This document shows positions 21,286 through 29,201 of a stretch of 64,000 nucleotides of DNA, piece after piece. Numbering within the stretch: the stretch's first letter is position 1; each line of letters begins with the position of its first letter. A model generated the notes under the pieces. That model worked only from the letters and a program-made list of their open reading frames with translations, searched no databases and had not been told where the DNA came from. A program made the translations under genes and the position numbers. This DNA comes from Gigantopelta aegis (taxonomy: Eukaryota > Mollusca > Gastropoda > Neomphalida > Peltospiridae): NCBI RefSeq assembly GCF_016097555.1, contig NC_054713.1:40850793-40914792 (forward strand). Reading direction: 5' to 3'.

Positions 21286-23547
21286 TATTTAAAAAAAAAC
21301 ATCGCTGCTGCTACAATACAGGGCGCATACCCCCTTGTCCAACACTCACCGTTTTGTTAGCACCCAACGAGAATCCCAGAGACATCGCCTGTGCCTCACA
21401 ACTCGTGCCTGTGTGGAAGTATGCTACAAACGTCGCTGCGCCGCTGTGGTAGATGATGTGCTGTTTATAGTTGGCACCAACCAAGACTTGCGTCGCTGTG
21501 TAGCTGTCGCTCCCCTCCACCAAGAACCATTCCTGATCAGCCGGGAGCGGTTCGTGATCAAACATCATCCCAGCCTTGTCCTGTTTCAGCATCACAATCG
21601 TGACGTAGGAGAGTGTATACGAAGCGCGGGAAAACGATGTGCCGACATAGGCGCGCTCTATCGGTGTGAGAATAACAAGGCTTGGATCTCCGTAGGTGTA
21701 TTTGAAGTTTTCAACTGATACGCTAATATGCACCACAAACACCGGTTTCGTGGCAGTGACGTAGTAAAACGTAAACGGCGAGACGTACATCTCGTGGAAG
21801 TCGCCCCTTTTCGCCAGGTTTACGTTGGCGCTGTTTGGTACCGACACCACGGTGTCGTCAGTAGTCGCGACTATTCGGTAAACATCGCCAAGCTCTCGCT
21901 TCGGAAACGGAATCGTGACGTAACTCATCCCCGCTCGGTCTACCGGCGGCATCTGATCCAAAAGATGCGAGACACAACGAGTGTAGACCACGTCGGTTCG
22001 GTTGACGCCGCTGTAAACTGCTACGGGTTGGTCTGACGTTATGTACGCCCCAGTGAGATCGTGCTTGGACTGGATCTGCAATGTTTCCAGCGAGTTTAAC
22101 GACAGCGGGGCCGACTCTCCGGCCCTATACCAAGTCCCATTCAGCAAAACGCTCTCATTTCCGGTCCATGGCGGAAATGTGATCGACAGCTGAGTCTGGT
22201 CACTTCCGGTTCCGGCGCTGACGGTCAGAAATGCGAAAGCATCTTCTCTTTCAGACTCATACGTCACTGCCATATACTCATTTCCTAAAAACCTATTCGG
22301 TATTGCAAGAAACGCGTCGCCGTTAGAGTTGTATAAATTAACACCCACGACGTCTATTAGTCCAGACGCCGTAATGACCAGCGTTCGTGGTGAAATGCTG
22401 GTTCCAGCCGGCATACGAAATTTCTCATCAATTTCAAAATGTCGGGAGCTTTCAGGCAACAGCGCAAAACTGATGTTAACTTCAAAGTCTAAGAATTTCG
22501 GCGCTGTTATGTTTACTGTGACAATATGGCCGACGGTAGATGACACATACAAATCAATGGGGTCCGGCGTTTTAGGATATTTGTTGTTGGGGAACGATAC
22601 GATAAAATCTGTTCCAGAGTTTCCACTAGATTCTGAAATTAGTTAACAAAAGGGTATATTATTAGTTAAAGGAGCAATTGCCCAACTTCAAATGAAGACT
22701 GCCAATAGAACGGGTCTCACTACACATATGTTGTCTGCCATTGAAATCCATGTTAAAGTGCCCAACTTCAAACGAAGATTGCCAATAGAACGGGTTCTCG
22801 TTGGCACTAACAACATACACCATTGCGAACATACATTATATAAGCATTTATTTTCACTCCAAAATTGAGAACATTTCCGTCTAAGTTTTTTGCTATATGA
22901 CCGCATCTGGCTGTAGTACCGGTCCGAACAGGTGGTTCATTAAGCGATTCACTCCAGCTGTCTCTTGCGCTATATACCCATGTCCCAAAAGGTCGATGCA
23001 CAATATTACAAAATAACATGGGCAAAATACAGCCAGAAGGCTTACCATTAAACATACATATTGTTTTAATTCTTCACCATTTCCTAGAAGTGAATATGTG
23101 AACCATAACATGTGTCACAATTAGGAACTATAGTGGACCGTGATGAATGAACTCTCACCCGGAATTGATCTGTGTAGTGAGACCTTAGGAACTGTGCAGA
23201 TTTAGAGATTGAGTCTGGACCAAGTTTTATAAGCGCGGGCTTGTTATTTATAGATGAAATGTCACCTGGACATGGGAGTCCACACAATGCTGTTAGATCT
23301 ACTGGCGAGACCAGTAGAGCTAATTTTAATCAGATTGTTTACTGGCCCGATGAAACGACATTTTATCGCAACACATACTCTCACATTTATCACCAATGGC
23401 AGGACGGGTAGCCTCAAATGTGGGATGAACATTTATGTGCACCTCGAACTTTGACCTACTCGGATACAATGTGGTGTGCGGCTAGAACTTACCTGCGATC
23501 ATTACAACCCAAACTATGATGATTTGCGAGGCGACAAATTTCTTCAT
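7181..23547 (-). CDS. Secreted IgGFc-binding-domain / Asp-rich / PAN-apple protein, 6 exons, 601 aa
   Basis: My gene model joins 23493-23547, 21350-22632, 15894-15993, 15354-15401, 11142-11201 and 7181-7440 (minus strand). All junctions are GT-AG and all phases agree, giving 601 residues. Order: signal peptide [18 protein letters not shown] (1-18); IgGFc-binding-type domain (about 19-446) opening with [11 protein letters not shown] and containing [18 protein letters not shown] and [13 protein letters not shown]; Asp-rich motifs [14 protein letters not shown] and [12 protein letters not shown] (about 456-491); Cys-rich linker; PAN/apple-like module (about 535-601) with [16 protein letters not shown]. 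Family knowledge: this N-terminal domain occurs in secreted mucus and immune-related proteins, and PAN/apple modules bind proteins or sugars. The role (extracellular adhesion or recognition) is inference. Introns hold LINEs, a Tc1 copy, SINEs and a 135 bp tandem repeat. Extra small exons in the long introns cannot be excluded. Confidence 0.8.
7635..7722. repeat. Half-copy of a palindromic TIR element (AATATGGGCCC end)
   Basis: Shares GCGCTACGAAATCGTAA, CCATCGTAGGTT.TGACGTCA and AAAATATGGGCCCTGA with the complete element at 51352-51508. It lies in intron 5 of the secreted-protein gene. Confidence 0.55.
7764..7998. repeat. Interspersed repeat, related to 35265-35527
   Basis: Long matches to 35265-35527: the stretch around ATGCATTTCGTGGTTTTACA, and GTGAATGGAAATGTGTATTC through GCCGTAACTAGGGCGTGTC. 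The two copies are in the same orientation. The ends suggest a TIR element inserted near TTTAA. Confidence 0.7.
8000..8995. other. Intron 5 sequence, no further exon seen
   Basis: An open frame at 8452-8760 (+) has no recognisable motif and lies antisense within the intron, so I do not call it a gene. Confidence 0.35.
8996..9266. repeat. Microsatellites (ATT)n, (TG)n, (TA)n
   Basis: ATT repeats at about 9001-9083, (GT)n at 9187-9203 and about 30 TA units to 9266. Confidence 0.9.
9424..9692 (-). repeat. tRNA-derived SINE (ACCGGCCTCGG-head family)
   Basis: Full copy with its head at the right end and its A/T-rich ATTTCATTTTATTTC complement at the left, within intron 5. Confidence 0.85.
9850..10165 (+). 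repeat. tRNA-derived SINE, diverged, GTCGTTAAACAAAAC tail
   Basis: Head GGGACGGGATTTAGCCCAG with A-box-like TAGCCCAGTTGG, shared core (GTGGTATGTGCTTTCCTG), then the tail with TTGACATCCAGTAGCCGATG. More diverged than most copies, so older. Confidence 0.85.
10262..10636. repeat. Long (GA)n/(CA)n microsatellite
   Basis: About 375 bases of AC and AGAG/GTGT tracts. Both-strand open frames over it are low-complexity artefacts. Confidence 0.95.
11072..11105. repeat. (TA)n microsatellite
   Basis: About 17 TA units, 37 bases beyond the exon 5 donor of the secreted-protein gene. Confidence 0.9.
11142..11201 (-). CDS. Exon 5 of the secreted protein: short Cys-containing linker
   Basis: Acceptor TTTCTTTCAG, donor GTAAGT, 60 bases, phase 1 in and phase 1 out. 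It encodes [19 protein letters not shown]. It carries no domain name. Phase agreement with both neighbours and good splice sites support it. Confidence 0.65.
11398..11555. repeat. AT-rich tandem repeat, 39 bp period
   Basis: AAATACTAATTAAAACAAAA recurs at 11433, 11472 and 11511 in intron 4. Confidence 0.7.
12151..12556. repeat. Tandem repeat, three units of 135 bp
   Basis: GAGTGATGAGAATCCATACA recurs at 12151, 12286 and 12421 with nearly identical sequence between, so the duplication looks recent. It lies in intron 4 of the secreted-protein gene. Confidence 0.9.
12677..12737 (-). repeat. SINE head fragment
   Basis: Reverse complement reads GGTCCGGGGCGGGATTTAGC and continues through CCCAGTTGG, the head of the family at 9850-10165. 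Confidence 0.65.
12835..13313 (+). repeat. Right-truncated copy of the CTCTTCAAA TIR element
   Basis: Starts TA-CTCTTCAAAGAAAGTAGGGG and follows the complete copy at 55881-56411 closely, but the right terminus is absent. Confidence 0.75.
13411..13684 (+). repeat. tRNA-derived SINE (ACCGGCCTCGG-head family)
   Basis: Head CACCGACCTCGGTGAAGTTG, B-box-like GGGTTCGCAGATC, tail GAATTGAAATGAAATG. Plus orientation, in intron 4. Confidence 0.8.
13812..14176. repeat. TIR element with TTAA target duplication (365 bp)
   Basis: Inverted ends AAGGACATTCCTGAGTTT and AAACTCAGGAATGTCCCT, flanked by TTAA on both sides. This is the insertion signature of piggyBac-like elements. No transposase frame, so non-autonomous. 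A left half of the same family is at 29650-29760. Confidence 0.8.
14770..14940 (-). repeat. tRNA-derived SINE, tail-truncated
   Basis: Minus-strand head near 14940 with B-box-like GATCGATCCCCGTCGG, ending in the central domain at GTGCATATAAAAG. Confidence 0.8.
15041..15346. repeat. (GAT)n/(GATGAC)n trinucleotide microsatellite
   Basis: About 300 bases of GAT-type repeats ending 8 bases from the exon 4 donor. The Asp-rich plus-strand frame across it is an artefact. Confidence 0.9.
15354..15401 (-). CDS. Exon 4 of the secreted protein: DNDGDG motif
   Basis: 48 bases, acceptor TTCTCATTCAG, donor GTATGT. It encodes [15 protein letters not shown], continuing from a D split across the intron. The motif pairs with [11 protein letters not shown] in exon 3 and looks like an acidic calcium-binding loop (inference). 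Confidence 0.7.
15894..15993 (-). CDS. Exon 3 of the secreted protein: DNDCDG motif
   Basis: 100 bases, acceptor TGTTTTGCAG, donor GTACGT, phase 0 in and phase 1 out. It encodes [20 protein letters not shown] followed by [13 protein letters not shown]. Similar GxDNDCDGxxDEE blocks follow this N-terminal domain in other invertebrate proteins, from recall. Confidence 0.8.
16149..16385 (+). repeat. SINE, head-truncated
   Basis: Starts at TCTCTGATTGGGTTTTTCCC and runs through the central domain to GTCGTTAAACAAATTG, in intron 2. Confidence 0.75.
16459..16480. repeat. Poly(G) run
   Basis: Nearly pure G tract in intron 2; length uncertain. Confidence 0.8.
16618..16702. repeat. (TA)n microsatellite, left flank of the Tc1 copy
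   Basis: About 41 TA units running directly into the left end of the Tc1-like element. The matching tract on the right is 17944-17998. Confidence 0.9.
16703..17942 (-). mobile_element. Tc1/mariner-family DNA transposon, internally deleted
   Basis: Inverted ends ACTGACGATCAAAAGAAAGT at both sides, in a TA tract as expected for TA target preference. A minus-strand frame at 16896-17285 encodes transposase catalytic-core pieces: [12 protein letters not shown] with the first catalytic Asp-type region, and [11 protein letters not shown]. It lacks the downstream DNAPPH-type region and the N-terminal DNA-binding part, and 1.24 kb is short for a full element, so it is a non-functional relic. It lies in intron 2, in the same orientation as the host gene. 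Confidence 0.85.
17943..18125. repeat. (TA)n(CA)n(GA)n compound microsatellite
   Basis: TA to 17998, mixed CA/TA to 18034, then about 43 GA units. Confidence 0.95.
18126..18659. other. Intron 2 sequence, nothing recognised
   Basis: No exon-like signal or repeat family identified. Confidence 0.35.
18660..18915. repeat. SINE tail interrupted and capped by (TA)n, then an inverted SINE piece
   Basis: A minus-orientation SINE piece (ATGGCGTCGGACATATGGTT ... TTTATATGCACCATCCC) is broken by (TA)n at 18713-18748. It ends in (TA)n at 18823-18893 and is followed by AAACGATCCCTTGCTACTAA in plus orientation. Confidence 0.7.
18916..20100 (+). mobile_element. LINE 3' end, 5'-truncated (ORF2 C-terminus, L1/Tx1-like)
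   Basis: Frames at 18904-19113 and 19125-19586 encode the region after the reverse transcriptase: [18 protein letters not shown], then a Cys/His knuckle ([19 protein letters not shown]) and ALEDWF. This is typical of L1/Tx1-type LINE C-termini. A 3' region with TTC and TATG microsatellites and an A-rich end (about 20082-20112) follows. At least one frame break, and no RT or endonuclease domain, so it is dead. Antisense to the host gene, intron 2. Confidence 0.75.
20113..21178 (+). mobile_element. Second LINE 3' end of the same family, more decayed
   Basis: Starts [12 protein letters not shown], matching [12 protein letters not shown] of the copy at 18916. It continues [13 protein letters not shown] and [18 protein letters not shown], then loses frame. 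It ends at a poly(A) near 21161-21178 after CTGGGACAGT. It is directly head-to-tail with the first copy. Confidence 0.75.
21229..21288. repeat. (TG)n microsatellite
   Basis: About 25 TG units, 60 bases beyond the exon 2 donor. Confidence 0.9.
21350..22632 (-). CDS. Exon 2 of the secreted protein: IgGFc-binding-type domain
   Basis: 1283 bases in one exon, acceptor ACTAATTTCAG, donor GTGAGT, phase 1 in and phase 0 out. It encodes 428 residues opening [17 protein letters not shown]. Family landmarks are [58 protein letters not shown] and [20 protein letters not shown]. Beta-rich, with several N-x-S/T sites fitting secretion. The IgGFc_binding family assignment is from recognised motifs, not a search. 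Confidence 0.9.
22633..23492. other. Intron 1 of the secreted-protein gene
   Basis: Contains a short near-repeat (GCCCAACTTCAAA.GAAGA.TGCC near 22680 and 22760). Otherwise nothing recognised. Confidence 0.4.
23493..23547 (-). CDS. Exon 1 of the secreted protein: signal peptide
   Basis: ATG at 23547, donor GTAAGT after 55 bases. It encodes [18 protein letters not shown], a short basic start then a hydrophobic core. It joins exon 2 in phase 1. Confidence 0.8.
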
Positions 23548-23695
23548 TGTCTCAGCTGAAAGTTGTTAAACGATTCCCCATCTTGTTTAGATTCTACACA
23601 AAAAACAAACAAAAAACAATATGCTGTGTTGTAGTGTTTTGTTTTCCCCCTAAATGCAGCTGAACCTATTATATATAATTTAAAGACAAGGCAGG

Positions 23696-24022
23696 AAGGA
23701 AGGAAATGTTCTATTTAACGACGCACTCAACGCATTTTATTTACGGTTATATGGCGTCGGACATATGGTTAAGGACCACACAGATATATAGAGAGAGGAA
23801 ACCCGCTGTCACCACTTCATGAGCTACTTTTATCGATTAGCAGCAAGGGATCTTATATATGCACCATCTCATATATATATATATATAAACGATCCCTTGC
23901 TACTAATTTAAAACTGTAGCGGGTTTCCTCTCTGATACTATATGTCAAAATGGCATATCTTTGACATCCAATAGCTGATGATTAATAAATCAACGTGCTC
24001 TAGTGGTGTCGTTAAACAAAAA
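23696..24022. repeat. Two opposed SINE tails joined by (TA)n
   Basis: Left part: minus-orientation tail of the AACGACGCACTCAACGCATT type. At 23872-23886 it ends in ATATAT and is followed by a plus-orientation SINE piece (AAACGATCCCTTGCTACTAA ... GTCGTTAAACAAAA). Confidence 0.8.
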
Positions 24023-24373
24023 ACTAACTTTTTTTGGTAGCTTGCGATGGGTCGTACCCATCACAGGATTGATCCCCTTCGTTGAACTGAATGGGTTTTA
24101 TCCCATTCCAGCCACGACTGATACATCAATGGTCGTGGCGTTTGCAGTCTCTTCTGTGCAAAGTTTGTTCTGTTTAACGACACCACTAAAGCAATGTTTT
24201 GTTTAACGACACCACTAGAGCATATTGATTTATTAATGGCTGGAACGAGAATTTCTGTGAAAAAGGTGGAAATAAAATATTCAACGACACCATGGTTCCC
24301 TTTGTTTTACACCTTTGAATTCCATCTCATTTCTTTTCGATCTGGCAACTCCTATCTTTCAACTTATTTCGCT
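24023..24373. repeat. Fragments of SINE tails
   Basis: Nested pieces, including two copies of TTGTTCTGTTTAACGACACC-like tail starts at about 24165 and 24195. Confidence 0.55.
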
Positions 24374-24700
24374 GTATGGGCGGGATGTAGCCCAGTGGTA
24401 AAGCGCTTGCTTGATGCGCGGTCGGTTTAGGATCGATCCCCGTCGGTGGCCTCATTGGGCTATTTCTCGTTCCAGCCAGTGTTCCACGACTGATGTAACA
24501 AAGGCCGTGGTACGTACTATCCTGTCTGTGGGATGGTGCATCTAAAAGATCCCTTGCTACTAATCGAAAAGAGTAGCCCATGAAGTGGCGACAGCGGGTT
24601 TCCTCTCTATATATCTGTATGGTCCTTAACCATATGTCTGATGTCATATAACCGTAAATAAAATGTGTTGAGTGCGTCGTTAAATAAACATTTCCTTCTT
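24374..24700 (+). repeat. tRNA-derived SINE, full length (GTCGTTAAATAAA tail)
   Basis: Head GGGCGGGATGTAGCCCAGTG, A-box-like TAGCCCAGTGG, B-box-like GGATCGATCCCC, central domain, and GAGTGCGTCGTTAAATAAAC tail. Confidence 0.9.
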
Positions 24701-25179
24701 CCTTCTTGTTTCGCTGTCTACCTCCACACCCCAGTCCTTGTCTCTTCAACCGCGACAGGTGCTTGTCTCCGTGCTACATACCCGACATTCCCCATCAGCT
24801 TTTAGCTGTGGTCTAAGTCTGACCACTTGGGGAGTGTTCAGTAGTTACTTTGGCATTGTTAAGAGACACTTGTAACCACCTACTATGCTAAACTACTACC
24901 GGCGGTCGTTAGTGCCGTGGGTCAGACCAGCTTTATTAGCGGCAGAGGAAGAGAATGCCAGGTGGGTGCAGGGAAGTACACACCGACTGTACCCATGGAG
25001 GCAGTTGAGACAGGTAGGTGATGATGTGTTCAGGTAAGAAGACAGAGTCGGAGGAACGTGACAGAAAGAGTCGAAACAAATTGAAATCATGTGAGAAATT
25101 GGAAAGGTTATACATATATATTAAGATAATGAGAATGGTAGGCAGAGTGATAGATGAACAACCTATCCACTAGACCACG
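24701..25179. other. Intergenic, nothing recognised
   Basis: Upstream of the secreted-protein gene; no exon or repeat family identified. Confidence 0.35.
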
Positions 25180-25440
25180 GAATTATTATTTAACGACACC
25201 ACTGGAGCACATTGATTTATTAATCATCGGGTATTGGATGTCAAACTTTTAATAATTTAGACATAGTCTTAGAGAGAGGAAAACCCGCTACATTTTCCCC
25301 ATTAGTAGCAAGAGATCTTTTACACCATCCCACATACAGGGTAGCATATACCACTTCCTTTTGTAAACCAGTCGTGGTGCAATGGCTAGAACAAGAAATA
25401 GCCCACTGGTGTCCTGCAATGAGTGCATTATTCAAGGTGC
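25180..25440 (-). repeat. SINE, partial (GTCGTTAAAC tail type)
   Basis: Minus orientation tail plus central domain; the head is missing after GGGCTATTTCTTG. Confidence 0.75.
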
Positions 25441-25852
25441 TCGCTATAAACAAGTTCGTATTGGTACCTTCTGTTTTTGTTTTCCTTCTTCAAATGTAAG
25501 ATTCAAATGCCCGATTTAAAATGAATTTTTTTTTCAAAATATTTAAATTTAATTATGCTTTTCGGCTAAGATACATATATATGCTCGCTTTATATAACAA
25601 GAATTTTAGAAAGACTTCAACTTACCAGTTTGCAGGTGAAAAATAACAATCCATTTCCAGACTAGCTTATCGAATGAAAAGACATCAATGAATTCCAGGT
25701 TAGGAGGCGGAACTTCCAGTCATGATGTATTTCATTTGTGTCCATTTGTTACTCAAACATCGAGCGTTGCTATAAACTACTGTAAAATTGATTTATTGGA
25801 ATTAATATTCACTAGCTGTAGCTTGTGTGTTTGTGATTCGCCAAAGAGAGAG

Positions 25853-25854
<2 letters not shown>
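25441..25854. other. Intergenic, nothing recognised
   Basis: AT-rich spacer with no supportable feature. Confidence 0.3.
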
Positions 25855-25939
<85 letters not shown>

Positions 25940-25963
25940 TATACATATACACATATATACATG

Positions 25964-26023
<60 letters not shown>

Positions 26024-26068
26024 GAGAGACAGAGAGACGGAGAGAGACAGAGAGAGACACAGACAGAG

Positions 26069-26109
<41 letters not shown>

Positions 26110-26151
26110 TAGATAGAGAGGGGGGGAGAGAGAGAGAGAGGAAGGGAAGGA

Positions 26152-26212
<61 letters not shown>
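25855..26212. repeat. (TA)n(CA)n(GA)n compound microsatellite
   Basis: Two TA tracts, a CA stretch and long GA tracts. Five overlapping open frames across it are artefacts. Confidence 0.95.
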
Positions 26213-26213
<1 letters not shown>

Positions 26214-26282
26214 ATATGCATTAAAAGTAGTGTATTATTTACAACTTCTTCTTATTTTGTGTTTCTGTATACAATAATGATT

Positions 26283-26566
26283 TGTCTGTGGTCGATGCGC
26301 GGTCGGTCTGGGATCAATCCCCGTCGCTGGGCCCATTGGGCTATATCTCCAGCCAGTGCTCCACGACTGCTCTATCAAAGGCCGTGGTAATGCTATCCTG
26401 TCTGTGGAATGGTGCATATAAAAGATCCCAGGTTGCTACTAATGGAAAAATGTAGCGGGTTTCTTCTCTAAGACTATATGTCAACATTATCAAATGTTTG
26501 ACATCCAATAGCCCATGATTAATAAATCAATGTGCTCTAGTGGTATCGTTAAACAAAACAAACTTT
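26283..26566 (+). repeat. tRNA-derived SINE (GTCGTTAAACAAAAC tail), head-trimmed
   Basis: Begins within the head at GTCGATGCGCGGTCGG; complete from there to the tail. Confidence 0.85.
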
Positions 26567-26742
26567 AAACTTGTCTGTGGCGTTTTGCGTTCAGATATTG
26601 ATTAGTCTTCGTGTGGTTTCTATCTAAAATATAACAGAGTATTTCTTTTTGTTATTTTTCTCTCAGTAGAATGAATACTCGAGTGCATTTTCCTATTTAT
26701 TTTTCCGCTTATCAGCCAGTGAAGAAATAACATCACTGCTTC

Positions 26743-28189
<1,447 letters not shown>

Positions 28190-28480
28190 TCCGGAGGGAG
28201 CGGGATGTAACCCAGTGGTTAATCGCTCGTTTGCTGTGCGGTCGGTTTGGGATCGATCCCCGTCGGTGGACTATATCTTGTTCCAGCCAGTGCACCACGA
28301 CTGGTATATCAAAGGCCGTGGTAAGTGCTATCCTGTCCGTGGGATGGTGCATATAAGATCCCTTGCTATTAATGGAAAAATGTATCGGGTTTCTTCTCTA
28401 AAACTACATGTCAAAATGACCAAATGGTTGACATCCAAAAAATCAATGTGCTCTAGTGATGTCGTTAAACAAAACATTAT
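28190..28480 (+). repeat. tRNA-derived SINE (GTCGTTAAACAAAAC tail), full length
   Basis: Head AGCGGGATGTAACCCAGTGG, B-box-like GGATCGATCCCC, tail with CTCTAGTGATGTCGTTAAAC. Confidence 0.9.
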
Positions 28481-28884
28481 TTTTGTACAGTTCTTATTTC
28501 ATAGATGTAGATGCACTACAACATAAAACCCAGCCTACGCCAATGAATAATATTATAATACATTTTCTTTTTTATTAATTTTTACCTGATTTGTATGCTT
28601 ACATCTGATTCAAGTTCAGGCACGCTATCATAGACACACATTTCAGCCTTTTATGACAAACTTTGTTTCAGGCACATTGTTCAAAGTTGGCACCGGTTAA
28701 ACAAAAATAGGATATATATAAATATGTGTCATAAAAATAGATCAGCACTTTGAAAAATTATTAAATAACAAAATAATAACAAAATATTCCATAATCCTAA
28801 GCTTGCTGACATAAATAATTCAAAACATGATATTGATGTCACCGGATTGCAAGAGTTATACATCTTTAACAGTGCACAGTTTTT

Positions 28885-29089
28885 CAGTTAACTCGGGGGT
28901 TTAACGAAAACGCGGATCCCATCATCGGCTCTCATTACGGCAACAACAGTTATTCCCCTTTAATTCGGGGTTTTAACGAAAACACGGATCCTATCTTCGG
29001 CTCTCATTACGGCAACAATTATTCCCCTTTAACTCGGGGTTTTGAGAAAGCGCGGATCCCGTCTTCGTCTCTCATTACGACAGCAGGAG
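28885..29089 (-). repeat. Three tandem copies of the end of CYP4-A exon 11, past the stop
   Basis: Units of about 70 bases repeat the coding end GAAGATGGGATCCGCGTTTT through the stop region. The anchor ATTCGGGG/ACTCGGGG recurs at 28891, 28963, 29032 and 29103; the last lies in the genuine exon. They fall after the genuine stop and so would be in the 3' untranslated region. Confidence 0.85.
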
Positions 29090-29201
29090 TTATTCCCCTT
29101 TAACTCGGGGTTTAGCGAAAACGCGGATCCCATCTTCGGCTCTCATTACAGCAGCAACACATCGCCGGACTTCGTGTGTTGGGTCGACTTCCAGCGTGAA
29201 T
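29090..29201 (-). CDS. CYP4-A exon 11: C-terminus and stop
   Basis: Acceptor TCATCCATAG, phase 2 entry. It encodes [11 protein letters not shown] and [17 protein letters not shown], the last beta region of CYP4, then VKGE and stop at 29090. It matches CYP4-B exon 11 (AAVMRSEEGIHVFAKPR). Confidence 0.88.

Noticed and set aside
21335-22646. Plus-strand frames of 102-127 residues
   Set aside because: Shadows of the 1.28 kb minus-strand exon, which has clear domain motifs and splice sites.
24374-24450. A tRNA gene suggested by A- and B-box-like sequence
   Set aside because: This is the head of a SINE present dozens of times with a non-tRNA body and tail. No intact cloverleaf or CCA-end context.
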